Below, in pieces: positions 1 to 12,589 of a stretch of DNA of 64,000 nucleotides (its first letter is position 1; the number at the start of each line of letters is the position of its first letter). The stretch is from Cyanoderma ruficeps (Eukaryota; Chordata; Aves; Passeriformes; Timaliidae), in the NCBI GenBank assembly GCA_008694505.1, contig VZDJ01000046.1, positions 2,939,959 to 3,003,958 of the forward strand, given 5' to 3'. The translations under genes and the position numbers were made by a program. Under the pieces are notes generated by a model that was not told the DNA's origin, did no database searches, and saw only the letters and a program-made list of their open reading frames with translations.

Positions 1-1468
1 GCCAAACTCTCAAATACCATGTGAGCTAGGAAAAAAAACAACAAACAAACCAACCAAAAAACAATAGAAAAAAACAACCCTGGTACATCCAAACACCAGG
101 CTCAGACAGCCCTTGCACATGTGCCACCCACCACTGGCATGAGTAAGAGCTGGGCACAGCTGCACAAGGGGTATGTTGGACCTACCCCAGAAGAGTATTT
201 TCTATAAATCTTGTCTGAGATGCAGCAAACCACAGGATTTGTTATCAGCACAGGCTGTGAAATGGAGAAGGGGCGAGTCCTTGGAGAAAAACACTCTTTG
301 TTGCAGAGAGGAGAATTTGTAAGTATTTACTGCCATATAAGTACAGAGGATCTTTAGAGGATGAAGTATTTCTCCATGTGTATTTCTGACAGAGGGCCCC
401 ACTTTATTCAAGGCTGTCAGTTCTATAGCTGGCAAGAACTTGCATGAAAATAATAAAGATCTGTAGAAATTGCCATATAACCTGCACCCACAGTCAACAT
501 TCACTGTGTGAAAAAAATCATTCATCCTGCCTGCAGGCTGGAATATCAATAATTACACTCCTGCTATACAGTCCTACATACTGCTTTACCAGTTCTGCAC
601 AAGGCACCCTGCTCTCTACAAAATCCTACAAGGTTCTTCACACAAAAGCTCCTACAGACAGCTGATCAACAGGATTTCAAAAAGCTCAGGGTATTTTAGA
701 AAGCAGGGAAAGCATAAACTCAAGCCCAGAAAACCAAAGAGAAAACCACACAAGGCTACAAACACCAGTCCCTGCAGGGCTGCAGGAGAAGATCAGGTGT
801 TTGCCAGCCTGGTTTCAGCAGCTGCAGGTATCTACTTCCAGCACCTCTGAAGGAAAGGGATGCTCCCTTTCCTCTGGAATGGCACCACTGCAGAACACTG
901 CACACATGCCCCTGAGAAACCCCAGAGACAGCTACCACAGACGTCATTTCACCCACAAGAACAGACTGATGGCACACAGACACAAATTTGGCTTTTATGT
1001 GGTGAAGCTGGTCCGAGCCAAGGAGTGTGAGCCCACTCAGCTACGTTATCCTGCCACCTGAGAAAAGGGGGCAGACACTCAGAGAACAACAGCACACAGT
1101 TAAAGGAATAACCAAAGGTCCCAAACAGCCTCGGCTTTCTATAGAGCATCACTCTTCACTTCAGTAAAGCTCAGTGGAATCAAATGAACTGGAAATTTTT
1201 ATCACTGCATTTCCCACCCCCAAATTACACCCCAGGTCTCCCACTTCTCTTCACTTCCGTGCTCAGAGTGACTCTGCTCAGCAAAACCTCACCCACCCTG
1301 CAGAGTCTCTCTTCCTCAGGCTGAGAACGAGCAGCAACTGCACTGAGTTACTGTGGGGGACATCAGGGTGGCCCATCCAGACTGTAACACCCACAGGGTT
1401 GTGACAAAAAAGGAGGAAGAGGGTGGTGGCCAGGTTGAAACAGCCCAGGGCTCCTGTGTTTCACTGAC
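1..1468 (-). other. Intron 7 (partial), no gene seen
   Basis: Continues left of the last visible coding exon. Apart from an A-rich start at 31-77 there is nothing recognisable. I looked for the next MEKK2/3 exon, which should encode an SSPPPGY-like motif, and did not find it. Confidence 0.6.
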
Positions 1469-1571
1469 CTGTGGAATACTTGCGCGTCCTCTCGGAGTCT
1501 TTGTACAGGGAGCCCATGATATCACCCATGGACCTGGAGATCCTCATCTCATGCTGCTTACTGTTGTTCGG
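1469..1571 (-). CDS. MAP3K3-like: Coding exon 7 of MAP3K3-like: start of the linker after PB1
   Basis: This exon of 103 nt encodes residues 125-158 plus the first base of a glycine codon, continuing in phase 0 from exon 6. The acceptor is gctcctgcag and the donor is ACAG followed by gtcagtg. The peptide contains HEMRISRSMGDIMG and then a basic, serine-containing stretch (SERTRKYST). In recalled MAP3K3 the equivalent position reads VRIKASQSAGDI followed by a serine-rich segment, so the alignment across the linker is recognisable though weak. RISRS is a basophilic-kinase-like motif, which is inference only. The next family exon, expected to hold a PPPGY-like motif, was not found in positions 1-1,468 and presumably lies outside the window. 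Confidence 0.92.
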
Positions 1572-3091
1572 CTGCAGGAGCTGCTAATCAGACAAAGGGA
1601 ATGATCAGAACTGGCCAGAGCCCTGTGGACACACCATGTGAAACCCTGTATTTGGCTTCCCGTGACCCTATTACCCAAGAACTGTTAAAAAAAAAAAAAA
1701 AGAAAGAAAGAAGACATGCACGTAATCTGGAGTGATCCAAAAACCATTCACAAACAATTCACATCTGCTAATAAAACAGTCTAATAAGATTAAGATCCCA
1801 CAGATAAGGGCAAATACAGATATTTCACATAAAGACTGTTCCTGCACTCCATTATCTCCATACAGGCAGAGACTGATCACTGAACTGAAAAAACACTTTC
1901 AATCCCAAAATTAGCACCTCTCCTCTGTGCTCTCTAGACTCCAGTGGCAGCCTAGGCACTGCAGAGGTTCCTCTGTAACAGGGCAGAGGAACAGAGAGTG
2001 GAAAGTCAGGGAAGACAGGTAAGGGAAGGGCAAAGAAATGCATTTCCAGCTGGTAACTGGGTAGTGGCAAGGTTTTACAAAGATACTAAGTCCATATGCT
2101 ACAGTGAACTGTGATTTTATGAAAATTTCGCATATGACCTCAGAACATGTCATAGCAGCAGGGCCACGTGCTTCAGGAAGAGGATGGGCCTGCTCTCAAA
2201 GGCAGGCACAGGAATCCACCTGGCCCCTCTGCTCTCAGCAGCTGGCTTGCAGCACTGCTGTGTTCCCACAAATTGCCCCATTCCCACCCAGGGTTTAGGA
2301 AACCCCCACTGATGGCTCAGTTTCCCCTGGGACTCTGCTCCCTACTCTGCCCAAGCCTCTCGAAGTGGAGAAGCTCCAAGGGCTGTGAGCACGGCAGCAG
2401 AATGGGGATAAGCCCTGTGAGTTTCAAGACTCCCAATCTCCCCAGTACTTCTAGGAAATAAAAAGAAGAAACAGAGTTGCAACATCTACAAATCCCCTGC
2501 TCTACAGCCTGTGCTTGGGGCAGCACGACATGTGCTTTGGCAAGACGCTCTGTGCAAGCGAGGTCAAGCTAACAGGCTTAACTGCAAAACCACTGAGCTC
2601 AGGAAAAACTAATAAATAAATAAAGATGGAAAAACCCCAGACAGTTCTGCATGAGACCAAAGGATTCTCCAGTTTGTTCTTCCCAGCCTTTAGCACGGCT
2701 GCAGCATGTGGAGGGAACAATCCCCATGCTGCCACCCAGCCTGGCAAGGGCCAGGGCATCACCCTGAATACAGAAGAGAGGTGAAAAGCAATGGTGGCAG
2801 CATCTCTAGGAAGAAAGCACAAGGAGTTCTTTCAGGGTTTAACCTCGTTTGAGGGTCAGACTGGTATTTAACCCTTTGCAGGATGCAGGAGAAGCCAGAG
2901 GGAGCTGAGCTCAGCCTCTGGGCTACTATCACAGGAAGATTTCTGAGCAGCTGAGCCAGAGCACGGCTGATCCCCCTCATAACCAGCTTGCCCTCTGCTC
3001 TGCACCGTCAGGAGACTCTTTTCCACTCCCCACCACAATAACAAGGCATCTCGCTCCGGACACAAAAGAGCAGAGAAGGTGAAGGGCTCAC
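1572..3091 (-). other. Intron 6 of MAP3K3-like
   Basis: 1.5 kb between exons 6 and 7. It contains an A-rich simple repeat at 1,687-1,712 (a run of A followed by GAAA units). No exon or recognisable transposon was seen in the rest. Confidence 0.75.
1687..1712. repeat. A-rich simple repeat, (A)n then (GAAA)n
   Basis: A run of 15 A followed by three GAAA-like units in intron 6. No attached retrotransposon body is recognised. Confidence 0.85.
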
Positions 3092-3205
3092 ATTCGCTTT
3101 CTTTGGAGCGCTCACAAGGATCCGCAGGCTCTTCAGGGAAGGGCTCAGCTCCAACTGTTCCATTGCTTTGTCCAAATCTTCCTGGGATTTCAGTGGGATC
3201 AGGAG
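3092..3205 (-). CDS. MAP3K3-like: Coding exon 6 of MAP3K3-like: C-terminal half of PB1
   Basis: The exon is 114 nt, exactly 38 codons (residues 87-124), phase 0 at both ends. The acceptor is cccttccag and the donor is AAT followed by gtgagc. The product contains SQEDLDKAMEQLEL and SLKSLRILVSAP, corresponding to the NQDDLDKAI...SMKSLRILL region of MAP3K3 and the TQDDLDKAV...HMKSLKILL region of MAP3K2, which completes the PB1 fold (last helix and strand). PB1 is the surface by which MEKK2 and MEKK3 pair with the PB1 domain of MEK5 in the ERK5 pathway. A second GTGAGC hexamer lies 24 nt inside the exon, so an alternative donor would remove eight residues in frame. Confidence 0.95.
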
Positions 3206-4579
3206 CTGGAAGGGATTAAACAAACACCCGAGGATAGCAATGTCACACTTTTGGGTAAACAGAAGGAGCTGGATTCTTACAGGGAACAGCTTGGGAATCG
3301 GGGGATGGACGAGGGAGGAACCCAAGGAGGGGATGGAAAACGGAGCCCCCGTGCCCTCCAGCTTGCCACGCTCCAGTATTTTCTTCCAAGACCTCATTTA
3401 CAGAGGAACAGATGCAAAAAAATCACAACAAACAACATTTGCAAGGGGAAAGCTTAAAGGTCACACCAGCAATCCAGCTAGTGGGAAAAGGAGAGGGGGC
3501 TGGGATGAAACCTTGGGCTTGCTGCCTGCTGCTCTGGGGCTGCTCTGATTCTGCAGGCAGGACCTGCTGCTACCCAGCCCCAAAACAACCCCAAACATTC
3601 TTCCTGGCTTGATGGTCACACAGTGGTGCTCCAAGACACCAGTGAGTTGCACCAGTGAGTTTTACTCTGGCAGATGCTTTGTGCCCTTCCCTACTGCTGC
3701 ACCCTGTGCTCCTGCACACTGACACAGCTCCCTAGTGTCTGGCCATCAGCTGAAACCAGGGAACATCCCCCAAATAAAAAGATTTTTTTCCCTTTTGATG
3801 TGAAAGGTGTGCATTGCTCTCCTTCCAAGAACCACTTCTTTCACTCCCAGCAGAATAAATTCAGTTTCTGCTCTTTATAAGAACAGAGAACTACACAGTG
3901 CCATGTCTGTCAGGCAGCAAAAAGTCCTGATGTTTTCCTGGGAAATGGCAGACTATTGCCCTCATACCTCCACGGGGGATTTGACCCTCCCAACCCTGCT
4001 GTGTGGTGTACCATGTCCTGCAGACAGCTGCAAAGCCTCCAACGCCCGACACAGCTGCACTTCAGAGGAGCTCTGTGGCCTTCTGCTGCCCTGGGCTAAG
4101 ATTAAAAGCACAACTTCTTGCCCCTCGTTCCGGGATATTCTGCCTAATCTCATACCAAACAGGCCTCAGCCTCTGCAGGTTGCCTCGGGCACTGAATCTG
4201 ACCAACACAGCACATGTTATTCTCATGCCAGTGCCAAAGTACACTGTAACTCCACTGACCAAAGGCACCGAGCAGCCACAGCTCCCAGCAGGCTCTCACT
4301 GGGAGCCACAGCTTCCCAGAACTCCTGGAAAGTGGCTCAGCCCTCTGGGTGATCAGGGCTCCTGCCACCAGCCACAGCAAACCCACCTCAGAGCAGCTGC
4401 CACACAAGGTGACACTCACAAGCCAATTGGGACAACCTTTTTGATCGCAGGGTGTTGCCAAGGGTTTGGCTGGTGGCCTGCAGGCAAATACACCCCAGAG
4501 TGTGTGCCCTTGGCCTTATGGCCAAGAAAGCCAGTCACATCCTGGGGTGCACTGGGAAGAGCATTTACAGCACGTCAGG

Positions 4580-5126
4580 GAAGGGAATCCTGCCCCTCTG
4601 CCCAGCCCTGTGAGGCTCATCTGGAGTGCTGGGTCCAGTTCTGGACTCAAGAGAGACAGGGACCTTCTGGAGCAGGGTCTGCTGAGGCTACAGGGAAGAT
4701 CAAGGGAGTGGAGCATCTCTCTTATGAGGAAAGGCTGAGGGAGCTGGAGCTGTCCAGGCTCAAGAGGAGATGCTGAGAGGGGACCTCATCCCTGTGTGTC
4801 CCTGTCTGCAGGGAGGGCTCAGAGCAGGGACCAGGCCCTGCTCCTTGGGTGCCAGCAATGGGACAGGAGGAACGAGCAGGAAATGATGGCCAGGAAGTTC
4901 CCCCTGCACTGGAGGCAGAATTTCTTCCCTGTGCAGTGACCAAGCCCTGAACAGGTTGCACAGAGAGGGTTTGGAGTCTCCCTTACTGGGGATATTCCAG
5001 AACCACCAGGACACAATCCTGTGCCATGTGCTTCTCCCTCTTCTTGACCCTACCCTAGAAGGGAGGTTGGACCAGATGACTCACTGTGGTGCCTTCCAAA
5101 CTAACCCACTCTGTGATCCTCTGATT
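4580..5126 (+). mobile_element. CR1 LINE 3' end fragment
   Basis: This is the 3' UTR-type tail of a CR1 retrotransposon in plus orientation. Landmarks in order are ggagtgctgggtccag, gaggaaaggctgagggagctg, gaggagatgctgagaggggac, the tggaccagatgactcactg segment and a terminal ctctgtgatcctctga octamer-like end. It is 5'-truncated, as is usual for CR1, and the divergence suggests an old insertion. It lies in intron 5 antisense to the host gene. Confidence 0.85.
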
Positions 5127-6029
5127 TCCTCTCATCCTTCATTCCTATTTGAATGAACAACCTGTATTCCCCACAAAGATGGTACTGAGCATGTCTCCTA
5201 AATGCAATGATCAGTCTGCTCCCTCAAGCAGTAGAGGTGGAGAGATTCCTTTGGGGCACTGCTTAACCCTCTTGAAGTTCACAAAGGCTCTTCCTCAAGC
5301 AGACAAGGCTCCTCCTCTACACTCACCCACACAGAACTGAGAATGGTGGAGAGCTGCTCTCCCTTGTTTCACCACCAAGCAGAATCTGAGCTCTAAGCTC
5401 AGCCCCACTGCTCACCCATCCCTTCACTGAGCTCCTTACAAGTGTTCAGAGCAATCCCCCAGCTGCTGCTCTGAACAGAATGTTCTGTAGGACACTCCAT
5501 CTCTCTCCAACATCACAACGTGAACATGTTTGCATGCCTCCTTCAGAGGAGCCAAAAACATCAGGGAGAAATCGTCCTCTCGTAAAAGGGACTGGAGCCA
5601 GTATTTAGCTTGGCTTTACCTATTACCCACATCTGGCAACAAAATTCTGCTCCATTTGGCTCCCAGACTGTGGCACATACAGGTATCAGGAACAGGTATC
5701 TGCTAAGCATGAAACTCCAAACAGACTCGTGCAGAACCATGGAAATAATTGCCAGGGTTTATTTCCAGAAACTGTGTTTATTTGATCTACAGACTGAGTA
5801 GCTGTGATTAACAGCAAAGTTTACCTACACAGAAGTTGTACAAATAGAGCTTATTAGATTTTTTTTTCTTGCTTTTAAATAGTATCCTCCCCTGGAGCCT
5901 GATGTTTTAGTGGGGGACTTGATGGTCTCTCCACTGCAGGTTGAGAAAGGGAAGGCAAAGGCTGAGGTTTCACCAACTACAGCAGCAGTGTCAGACCTCA
6001 CTCTGTAAGACACCACAGAAAGCCAAAGA

Positions 6030-6135
6030 ATTGTAGGAAACAGGGTTGGGGAAAAATCTGAGAGGTCAATTAGTTCATCTTCCTGCCCAATGCAGGACCA
6101 ACTGGCATCAACAATTCTCACAAATGTTTGTTAAA
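6030..6135 (-). mobile_element. Ancient CR1-like fragment (uncertain)
   Basis: Contains aattgtaggaaacagggttg, gagaggtcaattagttcatc, ttcctgcccaatgcaggacc and aaatgtttgttaaatatgct. The order resembles an old reversed CR1/L3 tail in which flanking consensus pieces are still visible. Strongly diverged. Confidence 0.4.
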
Positions 6136-8259
6136 TATGCTTTTATCTCGTCCCTCCCCCCCATAATGGTGCCTATACCATTTCCCCAGGCTTTACCTCT
6201 CCCCTCAGCTCCCAGAATGATGCTGAGGGGCAGCCTTGGGGGAGACAATAGGAGGTCAGAAGAGAAGTGGTGACACATCGAGGTTCAGTGAATTCTGCCC
6301 CAAGGTCACATTACAGGTTTGGGTCTGTGCTGTCCCTGGCCAGGCCAGGCTTTGCTGTCCCACTCCTCAGAAAGATGAGCCCAGCCTGGGACTAACACAG
6401 ACATGGGGACACCCATGGCCAGGCCCTGCTCTTATCTACACCAGCCCCAGCCTGCTGATTCCGTGGTCCCACCAGGATGTGATTCATGTGTGCCCCTGCT
6501 CCACCCAGCTGGCATGCTCATCTCACTGATCCTGGCTTCAGGACACCTCCTCCACCAGGACAGGGACTGCCACTCGGTGACATTTCGCAGGGCTCTGCTG
6601 ACCTCACTGTAAATTTCATCTACAAGGTGCCACCACGAGAGAGATGTCTGATGGCAGCAAAGAATTACTGCACAGCTCCCTTGGAGCACAAAGACAGGGT
6701 GAAATATTTAACTGCAATGAGTCTGTGGTCATGTTCCCTCTGAAACTTGCAGTCATGACACCCAAAGCCCTGACCCAGGAACCAGATGCTGGGGTGTCAC
6801 CACGTGTACACGTAGGTTACTGTCCCCAAAGAGCCCTCTTGTCTGTTTGTAGTGTTTCCACAGCAACAACCCTGAGTTACTGCTTCTCAGACATCTTCCC
6901 AAAGCTGTGGGTTCTCATGAGGTAGAACTTTTATGTGTAGGAAAACAAAGCACTAAGTCATCCCCAGCCCTAAGAAATCAGGAGAACCCAAAGGCCTGCT
7001 CATGGCTCTGCTATGTGCTGTGCACATGCCCAGATAGACAGTCTCTAACATGGGATAAGATGCATTATTTAAGCTTCTGTTTGCTGTTGTTGGAAAGAAA
7101 TCATCTTCCAGTGGCAAGAAACCTGGAATGAAGTGAGTCATTCCTGGAGAATTCAATGGCAGGCTTTTCCCGGGAGGGCTGTCAAAGAATGCCCAAGATT
7201 AGAAACCCGACTGCATTCAAAGCCAAAACCCAGTGGACATTTTGGTATCATGAGGTACCTACTGTAAAAGAATAGGAACTTTCTTTGTGGAGCAAATCTC
7301 TACTGAAATAGAAGGGAGAAAATAATAAACGGGGGGAAAAAAAAGAAGGAAGGACTCTTCAGGACCTCTCTCTCCATTCATACTTTAATCAAAGGCTGCA
7401 GGTCATCTGCAATTAATACTTGAACAAGCCAGCTGTGAGGACAGATCCAAAAGGATCTGTGTTTAAAAGCCCACCTCTTTGCCATTTGGCTCTCTTCTCC
7501 TTCCCAAAGCTAAACCCACCCCGAGAGTCCAGTGGCTCCAGATGCCAACACAAGAAAACTGAGCACATCAAAAAAGATGCCAAGGATTTCCCCCTTCTGC
7601 TAACAGCCCTCAGCAGGACCCTCCTTTCACATACAGTGCTGAGCTGAAAGAGAAAGTGGTAAAAAACACAGAGGCCTATGCAATGAATGATGGAGGAGGA
7701 AGATCCTCAAGCCTTAAAATGCAAGGATTGCACAGGGAGGGTTTCTTGGCTGCTTTTATGTGGCCACAGGAGCTGCTGGAGGAACGTTCAGTGATGCACA
7801 TTTCACTGCAGGCCCAGCCACAAGAATGTGCACGTGGTGCTGGGGGTTTGGGCGAGACAAAGTCAGTGCTAGATAAAGGAACACTGTGTGAGCAGCACTG
7901 TCCCTCCTGCTCTGCACTTCACGCTCCTGCAACTGCCCCCGAGCTGGGGAGGTCTCACATCCCCCACTGAGTGAGGGGGATCTTTTGTTCCAGGGAAAAG
8001 ACAATGTTCCTGTCTAACAGACCTGACTTGAGATAATTTTGACAAAGGAAAACCCTGGCTTGGAGTCTGAGAATCCACCTGAGATGTGTCCAGACAACAG
8101 CTCTTGGGCACTCGCTAGCTGGGAACCACAAAATAAGGTTATTTTTCTTCACATCCAAGTAAAACACAAAATCAGGGTCTTCAGAACAAACCACTGCTCA
8201 ATTCTGAAGTTGGCACCAGGCACCCCAAAGCTGCCCCTGAGCAGGAAGGAGAGGAGTAC

Positions 8260-8359
8260 CTCATTGTTCACACAGACCAAGTCCATCGTCTGTCCAAAAG
8301 CATCCGTGACCTTCTGCACCACCTCCTTGAACTTGACTGGTCTTGGAAACTGGATAATC
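8260..8359 (-). CDS. MAP3K3-like: Coding exon 5 of MAP3K3-like: central PB1
   Basis: The exon is 100 nt. Its first G completes an arginine codon begun in exon 4, and it then encodes residues 54-86, ending in NNE at a phase 0 border. The acceptor is tgtgtgtacag and the donor is GAG followed by gtactc, a weaker match to consensus than the other donors. The peptide contains IIQFPRPVKFKEVVQKV and FGQTMDLVCVNNE. Human MAP3K3 by recall reads IIAFSRPVKYEDVEHKV and MAP3K2 reads ILQFPRPVKLEDL, so this gene mixes features of both and has its own CV in place of the usual HY before NNE. Open through the whole exon, with no stop. Confidence 0.95.
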
Positions 8360-9351
8360 CTGTACACACAAACAAATACAACAGTCTCAGTTTAGTAGAA
8401 GCTTACTGGAATTTGGGATTTGATTGACAGCATGGAAGAAAGGACTTGTATTCCATCACGAAGCATAAAGACTGCTCCTTGCTTTTACACTCACAGGAAA
8501 GCTGCTCCTCTGCTGTGCCCAAGAGGGGACTTGTCTACCCTGCAAGAGCATCACAAAAATCTTTGTGCAGCTCCTCTGCTCCTCCCTCTAATGTGAGGTA
8601 CAAAAAATAAAGTCCAGCAGCCCTCCACTGAAGAAAAACCAGATTAGGCAATGGTCAGTGATTTATCATCTCTATCTGCAGCAAGAGGCTCTGAACAGGG
8701 AGGAGGGCTGGAAGTGGGGAGGATGCAGTTTGGCATCCTGTGACTCTCCTGTACCATCACACACAACACCTCTATAGGTATTTATAGGTACAGGTACATT
8801 CTAACCCTAAAACAACACAACTTAAATTTTCTTTGGCTTTAACATGCACCTTGGACCATCGGCCTGTGTCCTGCCCTGTCACAGTCACCAAGCAGAGGTG
8901 ATTCCATGAAAATGTCAAGCAGGGAAGGGCGGACAAGCTTTAACTCCCAGCCCTATTTTTATGGGATCCATGCCCAAAATCTGGTTATCTTAAGTAAGTG
9001 TCATGGACTGCTAATCAAAGGACACATTTCTGTAGAGTTCCAGCTCCACTGTGGTTCAGCAGGGCTCAAGAATTAACAAGAGAAAAGGATCCAAGTGTGC
9101 ACCCAATGTCCCTGGTAAAAGAGGCATTTAATGACTTCCAGCTTGGAATCATTTTGCTTGTGTGCAAATCCCAGGAGCGTCTTGTGGCAAATGGGATGAC
9201 AAGGCAGGGCTCTTGCATATAAAAGTGATTTTAGGGGAATGAATCCTGCTGGGAGCTCAGCTGCAGCTGGCTGAAGTCAGCAGGACAGTGTTGGGTGGAA
9301 AAGGTAATTTGTCCCCATAGTCACGAGGAAATGGACTAAGTAGGTACCTAC
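8360..9351 (-). other. Intron 4 of MAP3K3-like
   Basis: About 1.0 kb between exons 4 and 5, phase 2. A short taggta-rich stretch occurs near 8,775-8,800. Nothing else recognisable. Confidence 0.75.
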
Positions 9352-9395
9352 CTTTTCTCTCCTTCATATTCAAACTTGATCCTGACACTTCGCTG
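9352..9395 (-). CDS. MAP3K3-like: Coding exon 4 of MAP3K3-like: first strand of PB1
   Basis: This short exon of 44 nt encodes residues 39-52 and two bases of Arg53. The peptide QRSVRIKFEYEGEK begins the PB1 domain. The lysine of VRIKF (residue 45) sits where basic-surface PB1 domains carry the key first-strand lysine, consistent with binding to an acidic PB1 partner such as MEK5 (family knowledge, not shown here). The acceptor reads ctttcagcag, a tandem NAGNAG: use of the second AG would begin the exon with CGA and drop one glutamine. The donor is AAAG followed by gtaggt. The exon start at 9,395 assumes the first AG. Confidence 0.93.
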
Positions 9396-9795
9396 CTGAA
9401 AGAAAAAAGACAGAGAATGGTGAGGTCTCAAACTGCATCCTGGACTGACTCATAGACCCAAAGCTGACAGGAGTTCTCAGGGAGACACTTCTGACTCTCT
9501 AAGGCACCTGGTTCATTTAGGCCAAGCTGCCTGGTGGACTCAGCCTTTGGGGACACTCCACATTGCTGAGGAATGTGCTTGTCAAAAAGTAAGATCTTCT
9601 GTAAGCAAGAAGACACTCGCCCCTATAACTGTTAGTTTTAATAGAATGTATTCATAAGGTGGACAATGGGTCCTGAACTCACTTGGGAGCAAGGCACTAA
9701 TATCAAGTGTTAAGGCCAACATGTTAAGTGTTTGATGCCTGTCCACTTTCAGCACTTCCTATGGCTTCACCCCAGTACTTTTCTGTTGAAAACCC

Positions 9796-9811
9796 AAAAA
9801 AAAAAAAAAAA
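9796..9811. repeat. Poly-A tract
   Basis: Sixteen consecutive A in intron 3; no attached element is recognised. Confidence 0.85.
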
Positions 9812-12589
9812 GCTCAGAAGATGTTTACTAGAACACAGGAATATTTGGGGTGAAGAATTAAAAAGTAAAAGAGAGCATTCTCTAATGGAAGTGGAGACAG
9901 TCTAGGATCTTAAAGCCAACAGTGCCGGGATGGTTGAAGGGCTGGTTACTATTTTGTTAGGACCTACAAAATGCAAACTGTATCAGGCCCAATACACAGC
10001 AAATGCCCACCCTGAACTGACCCATTGCTCACCTCAAAAGAAGCCACAAAATTTGCCCAAAGAAGAGCCAGTGGAACCACAGGCACACTGGGCACACAGC
10101 TGTGCAGGGACCAGTAAAAACCACTTCTCCCATCCTCTATTTGTGCATATTTAGCAGCAATCAAGACCACAAGGAGCCTTTTCATTCCTTCAGCTTCTCA
10201 GACCAAGTCTGAGCCAAGCATGCCTTAGATCGTACCAGGACTCGCCAATGGTCTCCAACGCAGATCAAAACCCTCTTTACTTCCCAGACCAGGTCTAGTC
10301 ACCCCACTTAACCAGCATGTTCCCCCCCACAGTGCCCAGCAGCCTCCTCAAACAGCTCTCTTCCCATGCAGAGAGAAGTGCTGGCCACCACCCTCCGAGG
10401 TGTAACCCCAGGGAGGGCTCGGCCCCGCGCCGCCGGCGTCTCACAGGGATAACTCCCAGCTGGGTGGGTGACAGCCCTTCCTGAGCACAGGACTTATCTC
10501 TGGGCCTGGGCTGCCGGCATGTGAAGGCACACTTTCCATCCTCTCAGAGGGAAAGCAGAGCTGCAATGAAACAGCTTTGTTTCTAACGAGGAGAATGAGC
10601 TGGACGGGCGCCCTCTGGGTTGTTTTTAAACTGTCAGCTCCTCAAGTTCTGCAAACACCCACTGAAATTCAGGAAGTCGAGGCTGGAGGTAGCTCTGTTG
10701 AAAAGCTTAAACAGATTCAGGGTAAACACGCTGGATCACCTGAAATGCATTCCTTGTTATCTGTGCTCATGGCATTTTCTGTGTTTCCGGAAGGGCTGGG
10801 AAGCACCAGTACTGGGACAGTCACCAAGTGGGGCACTCCTGCAGTGATACAGGCCTCTGCTAAACAGGCACTGATGTCACCTCAGTGGCCAAAGCCAGTG
10901 CTCCAGACCCACAAAGTCTGGACAGTCTCCAGGTTCATCTCCAGAACCAGGCCCAACTTATAAAACTACCAGATTAATTCTAAACCAGTCCAAAATTCAA
11001 AAGGAGAAGAGATGACCATAACCAAGCTATTGCTAAAACATTCTGGAGAGAAGGGCAAATACAGGAGGAATTACCACCTTGGATTATCTGTGTTGGAAAA
11101 GAAATAATATAAGCTCTTTTATGCCAATTTTTATTTGCATGTGCCTCTCTGAGCAGGCCTGGCTGGCTCATCCCTCCTAGATGCTGGCAATAAATTGGCC
11201 AGTGTGGGCTCACTGACTGTAACACCACAAAACCCTTCTCTAAAGAAAGAAAGGAAAAAAAAAAATCAGGGCAAGGAACTTTCGAGGTTTCTCCTCACAA
11301 AAGAGCAGGACGTGGAAGGGGAAGAGCTCACACAGCTCTGGCCTCTCTGCAGGAAACCTTTCAAAACACAGGTTTCACTTTCAGCACAGCCCCGGACATT
11401 GCACTGAGCTGGGATGTAGCACACGCTGCCTGGTTGTGCTGAGCAGCACAGATTTCACAGACAAACAAGTTTTGAAAAACAGCTTGTGGCTGGAAAATGT
11501 CAGAACACTCGTCTAAAGCTCCAGAGAGAGAAGAAAATGAAAAAAAATGAGCCACGACCCTGCTGCATCCTTTTCTTCTACATCAACAACAAGGCTGATG
11601 TGCCATGGCCCGACGCCAGCAGAAGGACGCCAGCTGCCCCACACTGCTCTGCTTCTGAGCAGAGCTACAAACACATTGGCTGCAACAGGGAAATGAAAAC
11701 CCACTTCATTTCTTAATTAGATAACATTTTTCTTTAATACAAAACACACTAGCCTCTTGTCTCCCTCAAAGAAACCAAGACCTTTAGCGCGCAAGCATTT
11801 GGAAGAGGGATAAATTCATATTTATCAGTCTGAGAAGTTGATTACAGTTTAATTTTTCAGACTTCCCTTGGCTTGCTCATGCTTTTGACGCACAGCTCAA
11901 GCTGAATTCATCACTGCTATCAGCAACAAATACTTTTTTCCTTTTTTGAAGGAAAAAAAAAAAAAAGAGTGGGCAGTGCCCAAAGTACCAGGAAATCTCA
12001 GGGGATGCAAAGCACTTCCTAAATGCTGGAGCAGGCTGTGATTTTTTACACCCATGGAAGTCTGGTTTGCAGCAACCGGTTTAAGATTACACAGGGAGCC
12101 CTGGGGCACTGCCAAGTGCTGGAGCAGAACCTCATGTGAGTCTGCACCCAGCATCTCAAATGAACAAACTGGGGGAATGCAGGACCAGCATCTTCTCCAT
12201 CAGGAACTCAATGCAGCGTGCAAATGTTGAGGTGGAAGAGGAGTGGGTGGTGGAGGCTGCTGGGTCTCACTCACTTGTGCAATTTTGTGAGGAATGTGAC
12301 CCTCCCTTGCACAACCCAGGTTGTACTGTTCACTTCCCCTGCCATCAGGTGTCACATGAGGTCAAGGGCAGCCCTGCTCTCCTTCAGTCAAGAGGTCCTT
12401 AGTGGGTGTAGGAGAACAAGCTGAGACATCCAAAGGCTTGTGTTAAGTGCAGTGTAGGAGAGGGGTAAGGACAGTCACAGGCATCAGTCTTAAACCCTGA
12501 GCTCTGGCAGAGCATTTAAACAATATTTTCATCAGCACTGTGAGAGCTCAGGCAGGTAATGGAGCAAGCAAGAGAAACTGAGGCACAAA

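Larger units (their letters stand above)
3206..8259 (-). other. Intron 5 of MAP3K3-like
   Basis: About 5.05 kb. It holds a long CR1 tail at 4,580-5,126, an older CR1-like piece near 6,030-6,135 and a weak MIR-like stretch near 6,270-6,330. The remainder shows no exon I can support. Confidence 0.75.

Noticed and set aside
4003..4776. 257-codon plus-strand open frame
   Set aside because: The right part is CR1 3' tail sequence, and the rest shows no domain or splice-compatible borders.
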